Source of the DNA: Blepharisma japonicum
Lineage: Eukaryota; Ciliophora; Heterotrichea; Heterotrichida; Blepharismidae
Assembly (NCBI GenBank): GCA_949751835.1
Contig: CATKHK010000056.1
Span: 186,001 to 250,000, forward strand
Direction of reading: 5' to 3'
DNA length: 64,000 nt
Shown here: positions 20,523-31,474 of the stretch, piece after piece
How the letters are laid out: the number at the start of each line of letters is the position of its first letter
How positions within the stretch are numbered: the first letter of the stretch is position 1
Made by a program: the position numbers and the translations under genes
The notes under the pieces: generated by a model
Told to the model about the DNA's origin: nothing
Seen by the model: only the letters and a program-made list of their open reading frames with translations
Databases searched by the model: none

Positions 20523-21833
20523 CTAGTGGATATCGTTGATATAGCCAATTAGTAAGCTGTCAGGCTCTTCAAAATCGAACTTAGCTACATCACTGGCTAT
20601 AAAGCTAATTAATTCATTGGGATAGTAATCTTCTTCTTCATCTTCTATATTTTCAGTATCATTTATTCGTAATTTCGGGATATTTTTGATTCTATTGCTA
20701 AAATCTTCTTTGTTTTCACTCAAGTACTCTAGAGGGTTACTCATTGCTTTCTTTTGTTTTTGTTTTCCCACAATTTTTTCATCATTTTGATAATCAATTT
20801 GTGGAGTTGGCTTAAGGTTTGTTCGAGATATTAGTATTTCATTTTTTTTGTCTTGCTCTTTGATAAGTTTTCTTAATTTATTTAATTCTTCTGCTTTACT
20901 ATTGCATAAAGTTTGTAAATCTTTTATCCGATTTCTTATGTTTAATTTTTGGCTGTTTTTTTCTAGATTAGACTCTTCGTTTTTTTGGTGGAGAGCACTA
21001 TAATCAAGGAGGGGAATTGGATCTTTTTGTTTTTCATTTTTAAAGTTATCAGGAAAAATAACTTCTGATGAATTTGAAAGGTCCAATGAATCGACAATTA
21101 TATTTTCCTGTGTATTTTCTTGCAAATTTATCGATTTCTTTATTTTTAATAATGGATTTTTCGCCAGCAATAAGTACCTCCTTATTTTCTCTTCAAGATC
21201 TTCAGCATAAGTCCTCAGCTTCCCCTTTTGCATCTCACAAAATTGAAGCTCTTGTGATTTTATTAAAAGCTTTTCCTTCAGTTTTTCCATTTCCATCAAT
21301 ATTTTCAAATTATCAGGCGAAAGCTGCAAAAGCAATGTGCATTCTCTATTCATTTTCGCATGATGATCTTCTAAATCCCTTGATTTAGCATTAAGTAAAT
21401 TAGTTCTGTTAACCTTTTTCTCTAATAAATACTTTAAATCATTAATCTGCTCATCAAGTTCTCCCAAAATTTCTTCTTCTTTTCTTGCACATTCTCCTGA
21501 AATCTGTTCAGATATTAGCACTTTTGCGTCAATTGTGTCTCTCAATGAGTTTGCTTTGCAAACTGAATTAAATAAATCTGAATTTTCTGAGGAGGCTGCT
21601 TCTACGCTTTTTAGAAGGATAAGAGATGTGGAAGCTGTGTCTTCCGAGGAACCGTCAAGCTGTTGGCTGGATGTGGGGGTTTTCGTGAAAAGCAATTCAT
21701 TGAGGACTTCTTTTGTTTTTGACAGAATTTTTTCGAGGTCAATTTTGTATGCATAGAGATGGTCACTTTCTTGCTCTAAGAAGCGTAATCGTGTAGCTTT
21801 TCTTGAGGTCATTGAGATGCTTGGATGTTTCAT
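20523..21833 (-). CDS. long coiled-coil protein
   Basis: 436 residues. The start is taken at the ATG at 21833, because the upstream in-frame codon is GTG. Residues ~15-240 and ~290-350 are heptad-like Leu/Glu/Lys coiled coil (e.g. ARKEEEILGELDEQINDLKY, MEKLKEKLLIKSQELQFCE). An acidic patch (NIEDEEEDYYPNELI) lies near the C-terminus. No motor, signal peptide or membrane segment. A structural or cytoskeletal role is the likeliest, without a recognised family. Stop TAG. It faces the preceding gene tail-to-tail with a 54-nt gap. Confidence 0.7.
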   Translation of the reverse strand: MKHPSISMTSRKATRLRFLEQESDHLYAYKIDLEKILSKTKEVLNELLFTKTPTSSQQLDGSSEDTASTSLILLKSVEAASSENSDLFNSVCKANSLRDTIDAKVLISEQISGECARKEEEILGELDEQINDLKYLLEKKVNRTNLLNAKSRDLEDHHAKMNRECTLLLQLSPDNLKILMEMEKLKEKLLIKSQELQFCEMQKGKLRTYAEDLEEKIRRYLLLAKNPLLKIKKSINLQENTQENIIVDSLDLSNSSEVIFPDNFKNEKQKDPIPLLDYSALHQKNEESNLEKNSQKLNIRNRIKDLQTLCNSKAEELNKLRKLIKEQDKKNEILISRTNLKPTPQIDYQNDEKIVGKQKQKKAMSNPLEYLSENKEDFSNRIKNIPKLRINDTENIEDEEEDYYPNELISFIASDVAKFDFEEPDSLLIGYINDIH

Positions 21834-22146
21834 TTTATTAGTATTATTTTGCACTAATAAATTTTATACTGGATATATATTTAAAAATCAATTAATTGAC
21901 AAAGGCGGAATTTAATTTTAAAGCTCTAATAAGTGCCAGTAAGCCCAGAAAAGGTATTTATATCAATTAAACCAAATTTACTACTTATATTAGCTAAAGT
22001 CAAATTATCATACTAATGCAGGCCATAAATTATTTATTCCTTACGTTACACATCTTAAGAGAAAATTATATAAAAAAAAACAACCAGAGAGCTGTTATAA
22101 AATTTTGGAGATATTTCTTCTATTAATTATAGTCATTATGTATATA
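21834..22146. other. AT-rich gap with coiled-coil gene promoter
   Basis: 313 nt between the start of the coiled-coil gene and the stop of the next minus-strand gene. Nothing recognisable apart from AT-rich sequence. Confidence 0.45.
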
Positions 22147-22392
22147 TTAACCTTTGTACAGCTTGACTTGTATACAAGTTGAGTTCATGAAATCATCATT
22201 TTCCCACTTTTTTATACTTGGAATTGAACCTTGAATTTTTTTAATCTCTCCTCTGCAGGGCTGATGAGTATCTCTAATTTTCATAACAGGACTTGGGTCC
22301 CTAGCACGGAAATTTATTAAATTCAGTCTTTGGTTCAAAATTTTCTTACTAAATTCACTGAGTTCATATGCTTGCTGACCAGTGATATCCAT
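22147..22392 (-). CDS. small protein, unknown function
   Basis: 81 residues, ATG start, TAA stop. The sequence is hydrophilic and mixed (MDITGQQAYELSEFSKKILN, then NLINFRARDPSPVMKIRD, ending in a Lys/Asp-rich tail). There is no signal or membrane segment and no motif that I recognise. Codon use and amino-acid mix look like real coding sequence, and flanking gaps fit a separate gene, but its short length leaves doubt. Confidence 0.5.
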   Translation of the reverse strand: MDITGQQAYELSEFSKKILNQRLNLINFRARDPSPVMKIRDTHQPCRGEIKKIQGSIPSIKKWENDDFMNSTCIQVKLYKG

Positions 22393-22642
22393 TTTATTAG
22401 TGACTATTAGCTAATATTACGAGAAAAGAACATTGAAGAGTTTTAGTTTCAGTTAATATCAAAACTGTAGTGAATATTTTTTAATATTTCAAGAACAGTA
22501 TTTTTTTATTAAAATAACTTTTGGCATCAAGAATCATAATATTATTCCAAAAATCTTGTGGAATCTATATGTATCTTTTATTCTTATCAATAATTTATAT
22601 CCTAAAGTAGAAATTAATACTATTTCTCTAATTAATTTATAT

Positions 22643-24217
22643 TTAATCTTCATGCTCTAATAATAAAAGTAGCCTCCTGTGTTCATCAGGAAGGCTTGAT
22701 GTAAAAACTGGTGATAGTTGGAACACTTTCACTTCTCCACTGATATATGAAACTCCTAAATAATCTCTCATTGCTTTATTAAAAGCCACGCCAGTCACTT
22801 TTGATCTTTGCTCCCCTTTCAAAGTTGCAACATGGCTGAATTGATTTTGGAGAAAATCATAAATATACACATTCCCATCATCCGAACCTCCTGCAAGTAC
22901 TAGAGGTCTGATTTCTGACCAGCTGATTGATATAATTCTTTTATTAGGATTTGGCTCTACAGTAAGTATAGGCTTTGAGGTCAATAAATGATAAAGTCTT
23001 ATAGTTCCATCAGAAGAACAAGTTGCAAACAAATTCCTATGAAAAGGATTGCATGCAATCCCTAAAACAGGTCCATCATGATTTTCATAGTGAAAAGTGA
23101 TTGGGTTCGCATACATTTTCATCAAATCTGGCTTACACGAAAAAATGCATTTCGGCTCAACTTCTTTCAGCTGCAAATCCATTGCGTACCTCACAGCTGC
23201 TTTATATACTTGCTGTCTATGCCCAGTATTTAAATTATTTAATATCATTTCAGCTTCTGGTTTTCATTTCATACCATCCATTGGGATACTTTGTGTATTT
23301 AACTCAGAAAAAGTGAGCTTCATGATTCTTCCAGCTTCTGAGCCTGCAATAATTGTGCTATCTTCTTCATGTGGGATGCTAAAGCTTAGCCCTCCATCAA
23401 GCTGCGATTTTATTTTCAAAATAAACCCTCTTAATGGGAATTCTAAGTTTTCATAATTTCATTGTAAAATTTTCCCATCTGTTGAAATAGAAAAAAGCTG
23501 AGGAAGCCTTATAGGAGATACAGCCCACAATAAAGAAGTTATAGCTTCTCTATGTTGGTATTCATCAATAATAGAATTTGTTTTATAAGGGTCGTCTTTA
23601 TCTAAATCCCACAATATCATTTGTCCATTGTATGTCCCTCCAGCTAATATATTTGGTAGTGTTGGATGAAAACTTAAGGAGGTCAAGCAGCCGTCTACTT
23701 CAATTTCTACATACTTCTGTTCACGTTTAAATAAGGTCCATATTCTTATATATGACTTATGAGGGCACCAACCTCTATGTTCTTCTCGTGTATATCCTAC
23801 AGCTATATAGGTTCCTCTACAATTTCAGCTGAAACAAGATACAGCTAGGTTTACGACTAACACTTTTTCACCTCTAAGGAAATATTCGTCGCCTTTTACT
23901 TCGGTTTTTAATTCTTCTTCTATATTAGGCCCTGATAAAGTGGTGATGAGATTGTTTAAATCGTTATCGACGCCTCATTCGACTTCGTAATATTGAAAAG
24001 CTTTGGTGGTTTTGTCCAGCTGGGTTTCCATAAGCGGCATGACTCTTTGGAGGAAACCTGAGAGATCTAACTTTTCTATGTCTATGCTGGGGGTCATGTC
24101 AACTTGGAGCTTTTTGTTTTTGGGAGGGTTTGTTGTGGTTGCTCGTTCATATAATTCAATTTCATCTGTTTCGATTTCTTCGTCGACCATGCGTGCACGG
24201 ACTTTGTTTTCCTCCAT
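22643..24217 (-). CDS. DYNC2I2: cytoplasmic dynein 2 intermediate chain 2 (WDR34, IFT dynein)
   Basis: 524 residues with four TGA Trp codons (including 23975 and 23459). The start is the ATG at 24217; an earlier in-frame ATG at 24271 lies in AT-rich leader-like DNA. The C-terminal two-thirds is a WD40 propeller. Diagnostic blocks are FSWNCRGTYIAVGY, LSFHPTLPNILAGGTYNGQ, ISTDGKILQWNY and GPVLGIACNPFHRNLFATCS followed by LYHLLTSKP. This last block is nearly the WDR34 signature 'CSPFHRNLF'. The ~130-residue N-terminal region binds light chains in this family. The protein is part of the retrograde intraflagellar transport motor. Reading TGA as stop would break it into three pieces. Confidence 0.92.
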
Positions 24218-24958
24218 TTGTAAATAAATTAAGCTTGCTTTTAAATAAAAATTATTTTTAAGATATTTCATCAAAACACAGTAATTTGAGCATTTATTTT
24301 AATTTTATTAAAATCTGTCATAATTTTTATATGAATTAATAACAGGAAAGCAAAGCTATTTTTAGCTTTTATTAAAAAATTATTATATTTAGAAGAGCAT
24401 CTTGGATATGCGACAAAAATTTACTGTTTACTGCTACCTTAATTAATATAGCTATGCCTCCATTACTAAATGTAAATTCCCAATAAATGTCTAAAAATCT
24501 TTGAAAAATATTTAAAATTACTTGCTTATAGGAGGCAGAAATTGCATCTTTAAATTTAAGATAGAGTTTTAATTCAAAATACTATGTTCCTTGTAGCCTT
24601 TATACGAAAGCAGACTCAATTCAGAACAACAAGCCGCAAAATTAAATGATTATTAGAACCTAACTACCTCCAGTTCAAACAGGACCCTCTTTCAAAGCCA
24701 TCAAGTAAAGCGTAAAACTTGAGGAAATCGTATCTTTGGTCCAGGACATTCAAATCATCGTAGTATCCTCTCACAGAGATCTCTATATAGGTCTGTTCCT
24801 TTTATAGGCCTGCCATTTATATTGTAAATAGCTCATTATTTTCATAAAAAATCCATATTAAAGCAATGGCTCTCATTTAATAGTTAAATATATCTGAACA
24901 GAAAATATATTCCTTGCTGTTTAACGATTAAATATGGATCATAAATCTCAATCATTAA
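24218..24958. other. divergent intergenic region with a GC-richer island at ~24590-24830
   Basis: 741 nt between divergent starts. Most is AT-rich, but ~24590-24830 is clearly less AT-rich than the flanks, like the tRNA island. Both strands have partly open frames with TGA as Trp (minus strand frame giving ...NGRPIKGTDLYRDLCERIL...; plus strand frame from ATG 24585 giving a 43-residue peptide) but none has a convincing start, length and family. The island contains a perfect palindrome AGAGATCTCT and could be a non-coding RNA or a short gene. See findings. Confidence 0.5.
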
Positions 24959-25618
24959 ATGTCATTCAGGATCTTTTCTCACTCCCCCAAGCATTGGCGC
25001 AATGGAACAACATTTATTGGCAGAACAGTCTGCAAGCTTATTACAGAAGAAAAATACGATAAAATTCGAGTCTGAAAAAGGACAATGTATGCTGAATGGT
25101 GATATTTAAAACAATATTACCAAAATTGGCTATTTTTAAATAGACCAAACTGGGCTAATTTTATTGGAATTCTGCCTACACCGGACTCTTCTCATGGGTT
25201 TTCATTCAAAGAAACACCTTCTAGATACTCAGAATTAAGAGAAGATACAATAAACTCAGACGGATATGCAGGAGTTTATACTTATATATGGGTTGGGGCC
25301 GCCATTGTATATGTGGCCTATACATATGGTTGGGCTAGAAGATGGTTTAATTCTTTTGATTTTCTTGCTGAGCGAAACAGTGAGAGATTTGCGTATATCG
25401 ATGGATATTCTGTAAGCTCAGATAGTTATTTCCTTTATTGGTGGAATACATGGGATCGATTGGTATTTCCTCATGCTTTTCATAGATTAAGAGAAGAAGC
25501 CACTGTCGATTTTCCACATGATTCAAAAGTTGCTCCTCTTTGTATCACTTTGAATAGAAAAAATTTCTTTTTTGAACATTATTTCCAAGGAACTGGAGAA
25601 GTCAAATCAATGATTTAA
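24959..25618 (+). CDS. Trp/Tyr-rich single-span membrane protein, unknown
   Basis: 219 residues with two TGA Trp codons, starting at ATG 24959 (MSFRIFSHSPKHWRNGTTF). An earlier ATG in another frame (24934) stops quickly. It is strikingly rich in Trp and Tyr (e.g. YAEWWYLKQYYQNWLFLN, SDSYFLYWWNTWDRLVF). One hydrophobic segment at ~105-125 (YTYIWVGAAIVYVAYTYGWA) is probably transmembrane. A basic, Ser-containing N-terminus could be a mitochondrial targeting sequence. Size, aromatic content and one span resemble accessory subunits of ciliate respiratory complexes, but this is inference only. Confidence 0.72.
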
Positions 25619-25884
25619 AATAGTAATAAAAAATTATCTAATTTAATATACAATATTACAATATTGGCAATACAAATTTATCAATATTATCCTAAAAATG
25701 GGATATTTATTTTTTTATTTCATATTCACCAGTTATCACTATTCACCAAATTATTAAGATTCTTGCTTTCCCTTTTCCAATTTTATGTTAAGCCAATATA
25801 TTATATATTGTCTGCTAATCCCATTATTATAAAGCCCTACTGAATATTTTTGTTAATACTGATAATTAATTTTTACCATTGACT

Positions 25885-27336
25885 ATGGGTTGTGTCCCAA
25901 GCAAGAAAAAAACGATCCCAGAAACAACATCCTATGTAAATAAAGTTGAAGATCTAAAAGTGCTGCCAAGCACATTTGTGCAGATCAACCAAAGGTCTTT
26001 CTTAAAAGTTTACAAACTAGGTCGCTCACTCGGTTCAGGAGCTTTTGGAGAAGTAAGATTTTGCACCCACAAAAAGACAGGTGCAAGAAGAGCTGTTAAA
26101 ATTTTTAAAAAAGATATTTTTACAAGTGAAGCTGACAAAGAAAAACTGGTCAAAGAAATCGAAATCTTGAGAATTCTCGATCACCCTAGCATTGTTAGGG
26201 CGTTTGAGTTTTTTGAAGATACTACAGATTTTTGTATTGTTATGGAACATTGTAGAGGTGGGGAGCTATTTGAAGAAATCATGAAAAAAAAGCATTTCAA
26301 AGAGGAAGAAACTGCGAGTATAATGAAGCAAATTTTTTCTTGCCTAGCTTATATTCATTCGAAGCATATAATTCATCGTGATTTGAAGCCAGAAAATATC
26401 TTGCTGGATGATCATGCAGATTTTTTGAATATAAAGCTAATTGACTTTGGTACTGCTACAAAATTCACACCTGGATGCAAAATTAAGGGATCTTTAGGAA
26501 CAGCCTATTATATAGCGCCAGAAGTTCTGATAGGTCCTTACTCAGAAAAATGTGACATGTGAAGTGCTGGAGTTATAACTTATATTTTGCTTGCAGGATA
26601 TCCTCCATTTGAAGGCGCAAATGACGAAGAAATCATCCAAAAAGTCAAAGCAGGAATTTTTAACTTCAAAGGTCCAGCTTGGAATAAAGTCACTGAATTT
26701 GCAAAAGATTTAATTAGACATCTTCTAATCCCTGAAAAAGACAGATTAAGTGCAGCAGATGCCCTAAACCACCCTTGAATACGCGATGTAAACATAAATA
26801 ATATAGACAGTATCAAGCTTCAATCAACCTTGCAAAATCTATCCATATACACCTCAACAAACAAGCTAAGAGACGCAGTGAATACTTATATAGTTACTCA
26901 GCTTACCAATAATAATGACACTAAAGAAGCTAGAGACATTTTCAGAGCTTTAGATGAAAATGGCGACGGAAAACTAAGCAGAGAAGAGCTAATTAAAGGA
27001 TATGTAAAACCAGGAGGAATCACAGAAGAAGATGTAGACCGAATTATGAGAGAAGTGGACACGGACCTAAATGGGTTTATTGATTATACAGAATTTCTGA
27101 AAGCTGCTATAGATCAACAGAAATTGGCATCTCAAGCCAATTTAAGAATTACATTTGAAATGTTTGATAAAGACGGAAGTGGGAAAATTTCAGCGCAAGA
27201 ACTGAAAGAAATGCTGCAAGGAGAAAATGCAACTAATAGTGAGGTTTGGATGGAACTTATAAAGACTGTTGATCAGAATGGAGATGGAGAAATCGACCTC
27301 AAAGAATTTGAGGATATTATAATAAGTAAATTTTAA
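25885..27336 (+). CDS. CDPK: calcium-dependent protein kinase (CDPK)
   Basis: 483 residues; the TGA codons at 26560-26562 (Trp226, in CDMWSAGV) and 26776-26778 (Trp298, in NHPWIRD) sit at invariant kinase tryptophans. Start is ATG 25885, giving MGCVPSKKK, a dual myristoylation/palmitoylation signal; an upstream TTG is rejected. Kinase domain ~43-300: GSGAFGEV loop, Lys72, HRDLKPEN with Asp166, DFG 187-189, APE 211-213. After the autoinhibitory junction come four intact EF-hand loops: 357-368 DENGDGKLSREE, 392-403 DTDLNGFIDYTE, 428-439 DKDGSGKISAQE and 463-474 DQNGDGEIDLKE. A calcium-activated kinase at the membrane. Confidence 0.97.
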
Positions 27337-27421
27337 TTGTATAAATGATATGGTTAACAAATATTTTCTAAAATTAGTTTTAATAATTAATTAAATTGTT
27401 AACCGCTTTTTATCCCAATAA

Positions 27422-27877
27422 TTACTTCTGGAATCCTAAGGCTGAGTGCAAAAATTCATCAATGTCAAGCTCATTGTCATAATTTTCATCAAAGTCTCTC
27501 ATGAGGACATCAATTTCTCTGTCAGAGAACGTAATATGGCTATTCTCTAAATGTTTTCTGAGCTCTGCTTTACTTAATGTCCCACTTCTGTTTGAGTCAA
27601 GCATTTTAAAAGTATATTTGACTTCTTCTTCACTCATAGATGTAGCTCTGAGTGCTTTTCTATAAACTTTAGCGAATTCTTGCAGTGACAATTCTCCGCT
27701 TTGATCTTTATCGCATTCTGTTAGCAAAGCGTTAACTTCATCTTCTGTATAAATTAAGCCAAGCTCATGAAAACCACTAATCAGCTCTCCGATATCTATT
27801 GTTTTGTTCCTATTCGTATCAAGCATATTGAATAAATCCTGGCAATCTTCCCACTCTGTATCATTCAACCCGTACAT
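27422..27877 (-). CDS. calmodulin-like four-EF-hand protein
   Basis: 151 residues, close to calmodulin's 149. Four EF-hand loops: 20-31 DTNRNKTIDIGE, then DKDQSGELSLQE, DSNRSGTLSKAE and DENYDNELDIDE. All keep acidic residues at positions 1 and 12; loops 1 and 4 lack the usual Gly at position 6, so the binding may be uneven. The acidic C-terminal half and short linker are calmodulin/troponin-C-like rather than centrin-like (no long basic N-terminal tail). It lies tail-to-tail with the CDPK gene, 85 nt apart. Likely a cytosolic calcium sensor; its target is not known. Confidence 0.92.
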   Translation of the reverse strand: MYGLNDTEWEDCQDLFNMLDTNRNKTIDIGELISGFHELGLIYTEDEVNALLTECDKDQSGELSLQEFAKVYRKALRATSMSEEEVKYTFKMLDSNRSGTLSKAELRKHLENSHITFSDREIDVLMRDFDENYDNELDIDEFLHSALGFQK

Positions 27878-28163
27878 ATTTATTTATAAGGTCATGACTT
27901 TTTAAATGGTTTACTCGTTGATTTAAATTAGAAAGGCCACTGAATTAAATAAGACTAGGCAAAGTTGCCATTATTATAAAAAAAGAATGTTTTCCCTTAA
28001 AATCTACTTAAACTATTTTCTATCAGAATTTTCAATTAAATAATTATTTTCAAAATTTTTTTGCTATAAAGCAAAGATTTCGTCGTAAATAACTGTAGAA
28101 TCTTTGGCAGTGCTATAAGAATTGCGCAGAATAAAAATGATAAAATTTAAATAAACAAAAACA

Positions 28164-29132
28164 ATGTATCTCATAAGATGCTGCTTTTGCTGTACATCCA
28201 CTTTAGGATGTAGAGATAAAATCACTCGAAGTTTTGCATTCCACCCACCTAATCCGCCAGGCTACATTATTGAGCAAACACAGGATAATTACAGGATGTT
28301 GCTTATAGATGAGTATGGAGTTCAAACCAAGCCCATTGAAGTAGGCTGGGTAAGTAGTGAAATTGTTATGCTCAGTACATCTCGAAATCAAAATATCCCC
28401 GCTGTATACTTTAAAAACGTTCATGCAATTTTCACTGTGATTTTTTCACATGGAAATTCAACCGACATTGGGATCATGAGAAATTTTATAGCAGACTTAT
28501 CAGTTCAGCTTAAAGTCAATGTACTTATATATGAATATACAGGATATGGCCAAAGCACCGGAAAACCTTCAGAAAAAAATATATACGCAGATATTGAAGC
28601 TGCTTATAATTACCTGACAAATGTAAGGGGCATCCCTTGAAAATATATTTTACTATATGGACAGTCTATTGGAACTGTCCCTTCATGTGAGCTTGCATCT
28701 AGGTATAAAGTAGGAGGGGTTATTTTGCATGCGCCAATTGCATCTGCTTTACAGATGTTTTCAAAAAAGCCTTCTTCTTCACCTTGGTTTGATTTTTTTT
28801 CAAATGTCACTAAGATTCCTTATATAAAGTGTCCGATTTTTCTATTACATGGAATTGAGGATAAGCAGATTCCTGTAAAACATGCAGAGAGACTTGCAAG
28901 TTTTGTAAGACATGGGTTTCCGCCATGATGGGTAAAGGACGCGGGGCATAATGATATTGAAATTAAGCATAGAAGAGAGTATCTGAATAGGCTTAAGTTA
29001 TTTATTGAATCAATATTAGAACTCATACAACTTCCTGATGAAGAACTTGATGAAAAATTTAAGCCTTTTGATAGAAAAATTCCTTCGGATGAGTTACCAG
29101 GTTTTGACAGTTTTAATGTTTTGCAAGAATAG
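28164..29132 (+). CDS. ABHD17: ABHD17-like alpha/beta hydrolase (protein depalmitoylase)
   Basis: 322 residues with two TGA Trp codons (Trp159, Trp255). The N-terminus MYLIRCCFCCTSTLGC is a Cys cluster like the palmitoylated N-terminus of ABHD17. The hydrolase core has FSHGNSTDIG (oxyanion region), YEYTGYGQSTGKPSE, the nucleophile elbow GQSIGT with Ser168, Asp233 in HGIEDKQIP and His262 in DAGHND, a complete triad. ABHD17 enzymes remove palmitate from membrane proteins such as Ras and PSD-95. The Trp255-Trp256 pair just before the catalytic His is also found in the family, which supports TGA as Trp. Stop TAG. Confidence 0.9.
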
Positions 29133-29352
29133 TATATATAGCTATGTCTTAATAACGAGCATTGGTAAATTAATTATTTTAAAAATAATGCTGTTAAACA
29201 ACAATTAATATACACTCAAATATAATGCATTTAATGATAGTGATTATTTTAAGTATAACTGTTATATCAGTCTTTAAAATTTAATTAATAAGGCAACTCT
29301 TTAATTTTATAAATGCTTTGAGCAAAATAAATTCATATTTTTAATTTTAGTA

Positions 29353-30018
29353 ATGGATCTGTATATTACTCGACATGGGCAGACTATTGGAAACGTTCAA
29401 AGAATTCTTCAAGGCCAGCAGGGTGGAGAGCTAACACCACTAGGATTTGAGCAAGCCACCAAACTTGGAAACCGCCTAAAAAACGTAAGATTCCATGCGA
29501 TCTATTCAAGTGATCTTAACAGATGTCAACAAACCCTTTCACAAATAATTCTTCATCACGACTATTTATCCCCTATATTAGACCCAAGACTTAGAGAAAA
29601 AGGTGCTGGAGAATTAGAAGGGCAGCCCCTTGGAACTACCGATAAACTAGCCAAACAAGCAGGAGTTAATTTAAGAGCTTTCAGACCTAATGGAGGAGAA
29701 GCATGAATTGACGTAATGGAGAGGGCTAAAGATTTCTTAAATGACTTATGCAGCACTCATATGATGGAAGAGTCCAAAGAAGCACTAAAAATTTTAGTCG
29801 TTTCTCATGGAGGATGAATAATGGAATTTTTAAACGTCATCAAACAGCTGAAAGGGCAACCTCCTGTATACGCCAACATAAGTAAAAACACTGCCTTATA
29901 TGCATTACGAGTCAGAAAAAATGGTAAAAACCTCAATGTAAATATTGCAGTCGATAACGATATATCACACTTAACTCCTACAAAAGGAGCAAAATTAAAA
30001 TCAGGTAAATCGAAATAG
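29353..30018 (+). CDS. histidine phosphatase (phosphoglycerate mutase-like/TIGAR-like)
   Basis: 221 residues, two TGA Trp codons (Trp118, Trp155). The signature MDLYITRHGQTIGN gives the phosphorylated His8 in RHG. A second His (His152, in VVSHGGW) completes the catalytic pair, with Arg residues at YSSDLNRCQQT and the LRE motif near residue 80. The short core without the beta-subunit insertions and the layout match the broad-specificity phosphatase/TIGAR branch rather than glycolytic mutase. The substrate is uncertain: a sugar phosphate such as fructose-2,6-bisphosphate is possible. Its basic C-terminal tail (KGAKLKSGKSK) is unusual. Confidence 0.9.
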
Positions 30019-30065
30019 TCATGAAAATATTTAAAATAATTATGACTTACTCATAAAGTAACTCA

Positions 30066-30662
30066 TTATAATTGAAGCTTATCATCTTTTATGAGATGCC
30101 TAGCATGAGCCAGCAGCCCTTTTGCGGCTGGGAACAGTCCTTTTGCGTCGACTTCTCTGTCTTGGTTTGCTTCCACTCTGTTTCCAGCTGAGCTAAAAGA
30201 CACCAGAAGTTCTCTTTCTTCAGGACTTAAGGTTTCTCCAAGTTTATCTAGAGCCATCAATATTTCTAATCTTTTAGCTTGATAGTCTTGCTCCTGGATT
30301 TTCCCTAGATGCCGATCCCTTTCCATTTCTTCAAGTCTAGATCTAAGCTGTTGAGGCTGTCTTGCTGCAAACATCTGAATAACTTCAGGAGTTTTGAAGG
30401 CTTGGGAGACTGCTTGTTGGATTGCGATTTGAATGCGATTGAAATCGTCTATCAAAGTAATATTTCCGCTTTTCCATCTTTCTAGCTGTGCCTCGAATTC
30501 TCTTAGCTGCTGGAGAGTGTCTTCTTTCATTGAAGAGTACTCAGAATCCTCCATAAGCTCTTTGTTCTCTTCGAGATCACGCAATTGAGTTATTAGCCTG
30601 TTTAGTTGCTCTTCGACTCTTTGCCGTAAGGCTTGAGTTTCTGCTTCACCTCTTGATGCCAT
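30066..30662 (-). CDS. LZIC: LZIC-like protein (leucine zipper and ICAT domain)
   Basis: 198 residues; human LZIC has 190. The N-terminus MASRGEAETQALRQRVEEQL parallels the human start closely, followed by a Leu/Glu/Gln coiled coil. The core SGNITLIDDFNRIQIAIQQAVSQAFKTPEVIQMFA is the most diagnostic block and is followed by the ICAT-like region with RQPQQLRSRLEEMERD and LDKLGE. LZIC is a conserved cytosolic/nuclear protein of poorly known function, reported around DNA damage and beta-catenin-like interactions in animals. No Trp codon problem, no intron. Stop TAA. Lies 47 nt tail-to-tail from the histidine phosphatase gene. Confidence 0.9.
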   Translation of the reverse strand: MASRGEAETQALRQRVEEQLNRLITQLRDLEENKELMEDSEYSSMKEDTLQQLREFEAQLERWKSGNITLIDDFNRIQIAIQQAVSQAFKTPEVIQMFAARQPQQLRSRLEEMERDRHLGKIQEQDYQAKRLEILMALDKLGETLSPEERELLVSFSSAGNRVEANQDREVDAKGLFPAAKGLLAHARHLIKDDKLQL

Positions 30663-30844
30663 TTTATTATAGATCCAATAAGTTTTAAAGTAGCTAAATT
30701 TAAGGTGATTTATTTTGTGTTTTTAATAGATAATTGGCTTAATTATTTTTCAATGATAATTTTTATTTTAAATTTAATTTTAAATTTAACAATAAATTAT
30801 CGTTTTATTAATTTTTCACAATCAGTTACATAGAATTATAAAAT

Positions 30845-31393
30845 ATGAACCCTATATCAGGCTTACCAATATATCAAACTCCACCGAATCGGGCAAGATC
30901 TAACCGATCGCAAGATCCTTTTTTTAGAGATCAAGCTAATAACGTCTTAATGCCAGAGCCTCAAAGCACAATGTTTATTTCTGAGAAAGAACGTTTTGAT
31001 ACTGATTTTGCTGCTGAAGAGCGTCGAAGAAGAGAACTGGAAAACCAAAGAAAGATGGATGTTTATAATAAAAGAAGAGAAAACGCCATAAATAGAGAAG
31101 TGAATCGCTGGGAACAGATTGGCCAAGAGCAGGCTCAGTCAATTGAAAAACTTGAAGCTAAAAGATCCAAGTGAAAAAATGGACAAAAAAATAATCCAAG
31201 CGAAGCTTTTAACCCAATCACTTTAGATTATGACCCAACTGATCAAGGTGAGTACTTAAGAAGAAAAGATGACGTTGCAAAAGAAAGAGCCATGATGAGA
31301 CTTTATAATATAGATGCAAAGAGAAATTCAGCTTTCAATATCATTAATGGTGCGCCGCGACAAGGACCACCTTTGCCAAGTTATTATTACTAA
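30845..31393 (+). CDS. conserved-looking charged protein, unknown (possibly ciliary)
   Basis: 182 residues, one TGA Trp codon (at codon 110 in RSKWKNG). The middle is an Arg/Glu-rich helix (EERRRRELENQRKMDV). The C-terminal third contains FNPITLDYDPTDQGEYLRRKDD, RAMMRLYNIDAKRNSAFNII and NGAPRQG, a block that looks like a conserved domain of ciliary or apicomplexan hypothetical proteins rather than low-complexity sequence. It ends PPLPSYYY. I do not recognise a named family. It is divergent from LZIC (183 nt between starts). Confidence 0.72.
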
Positions 31394-31474
31394 TAAATTG
31401 TAGTTAGCTTTAATACAGGAAGTTCATTTAATTATAATGCAGGAGTATTTAATATTAAAATAATTTATAATAAG

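Noticed and set aside
24650-24680. CCTAAC-like stretch as a telomerase RNA template
   Set aside because: It reads AACCTAACTACCTCC rather than repeats of a telomere unit, and no conserved telomerase RNA fold could be seen.
24590-24830. U1, U2, U4, U5, U6 or U3 RNA in the GC-richer island
   Set aside because: None of their conserved sequence elements (Sm-site flanks, U6 core, U2 branch-pairing region, U3 boxes) is recognisable on either strand.
24934-24960. ATG at 24934 as start of the Trp-rich protein
   Set aside because: It is in another frame, stops after about 42 codons, and no 15- or 16-nt intron links it to the main frame.
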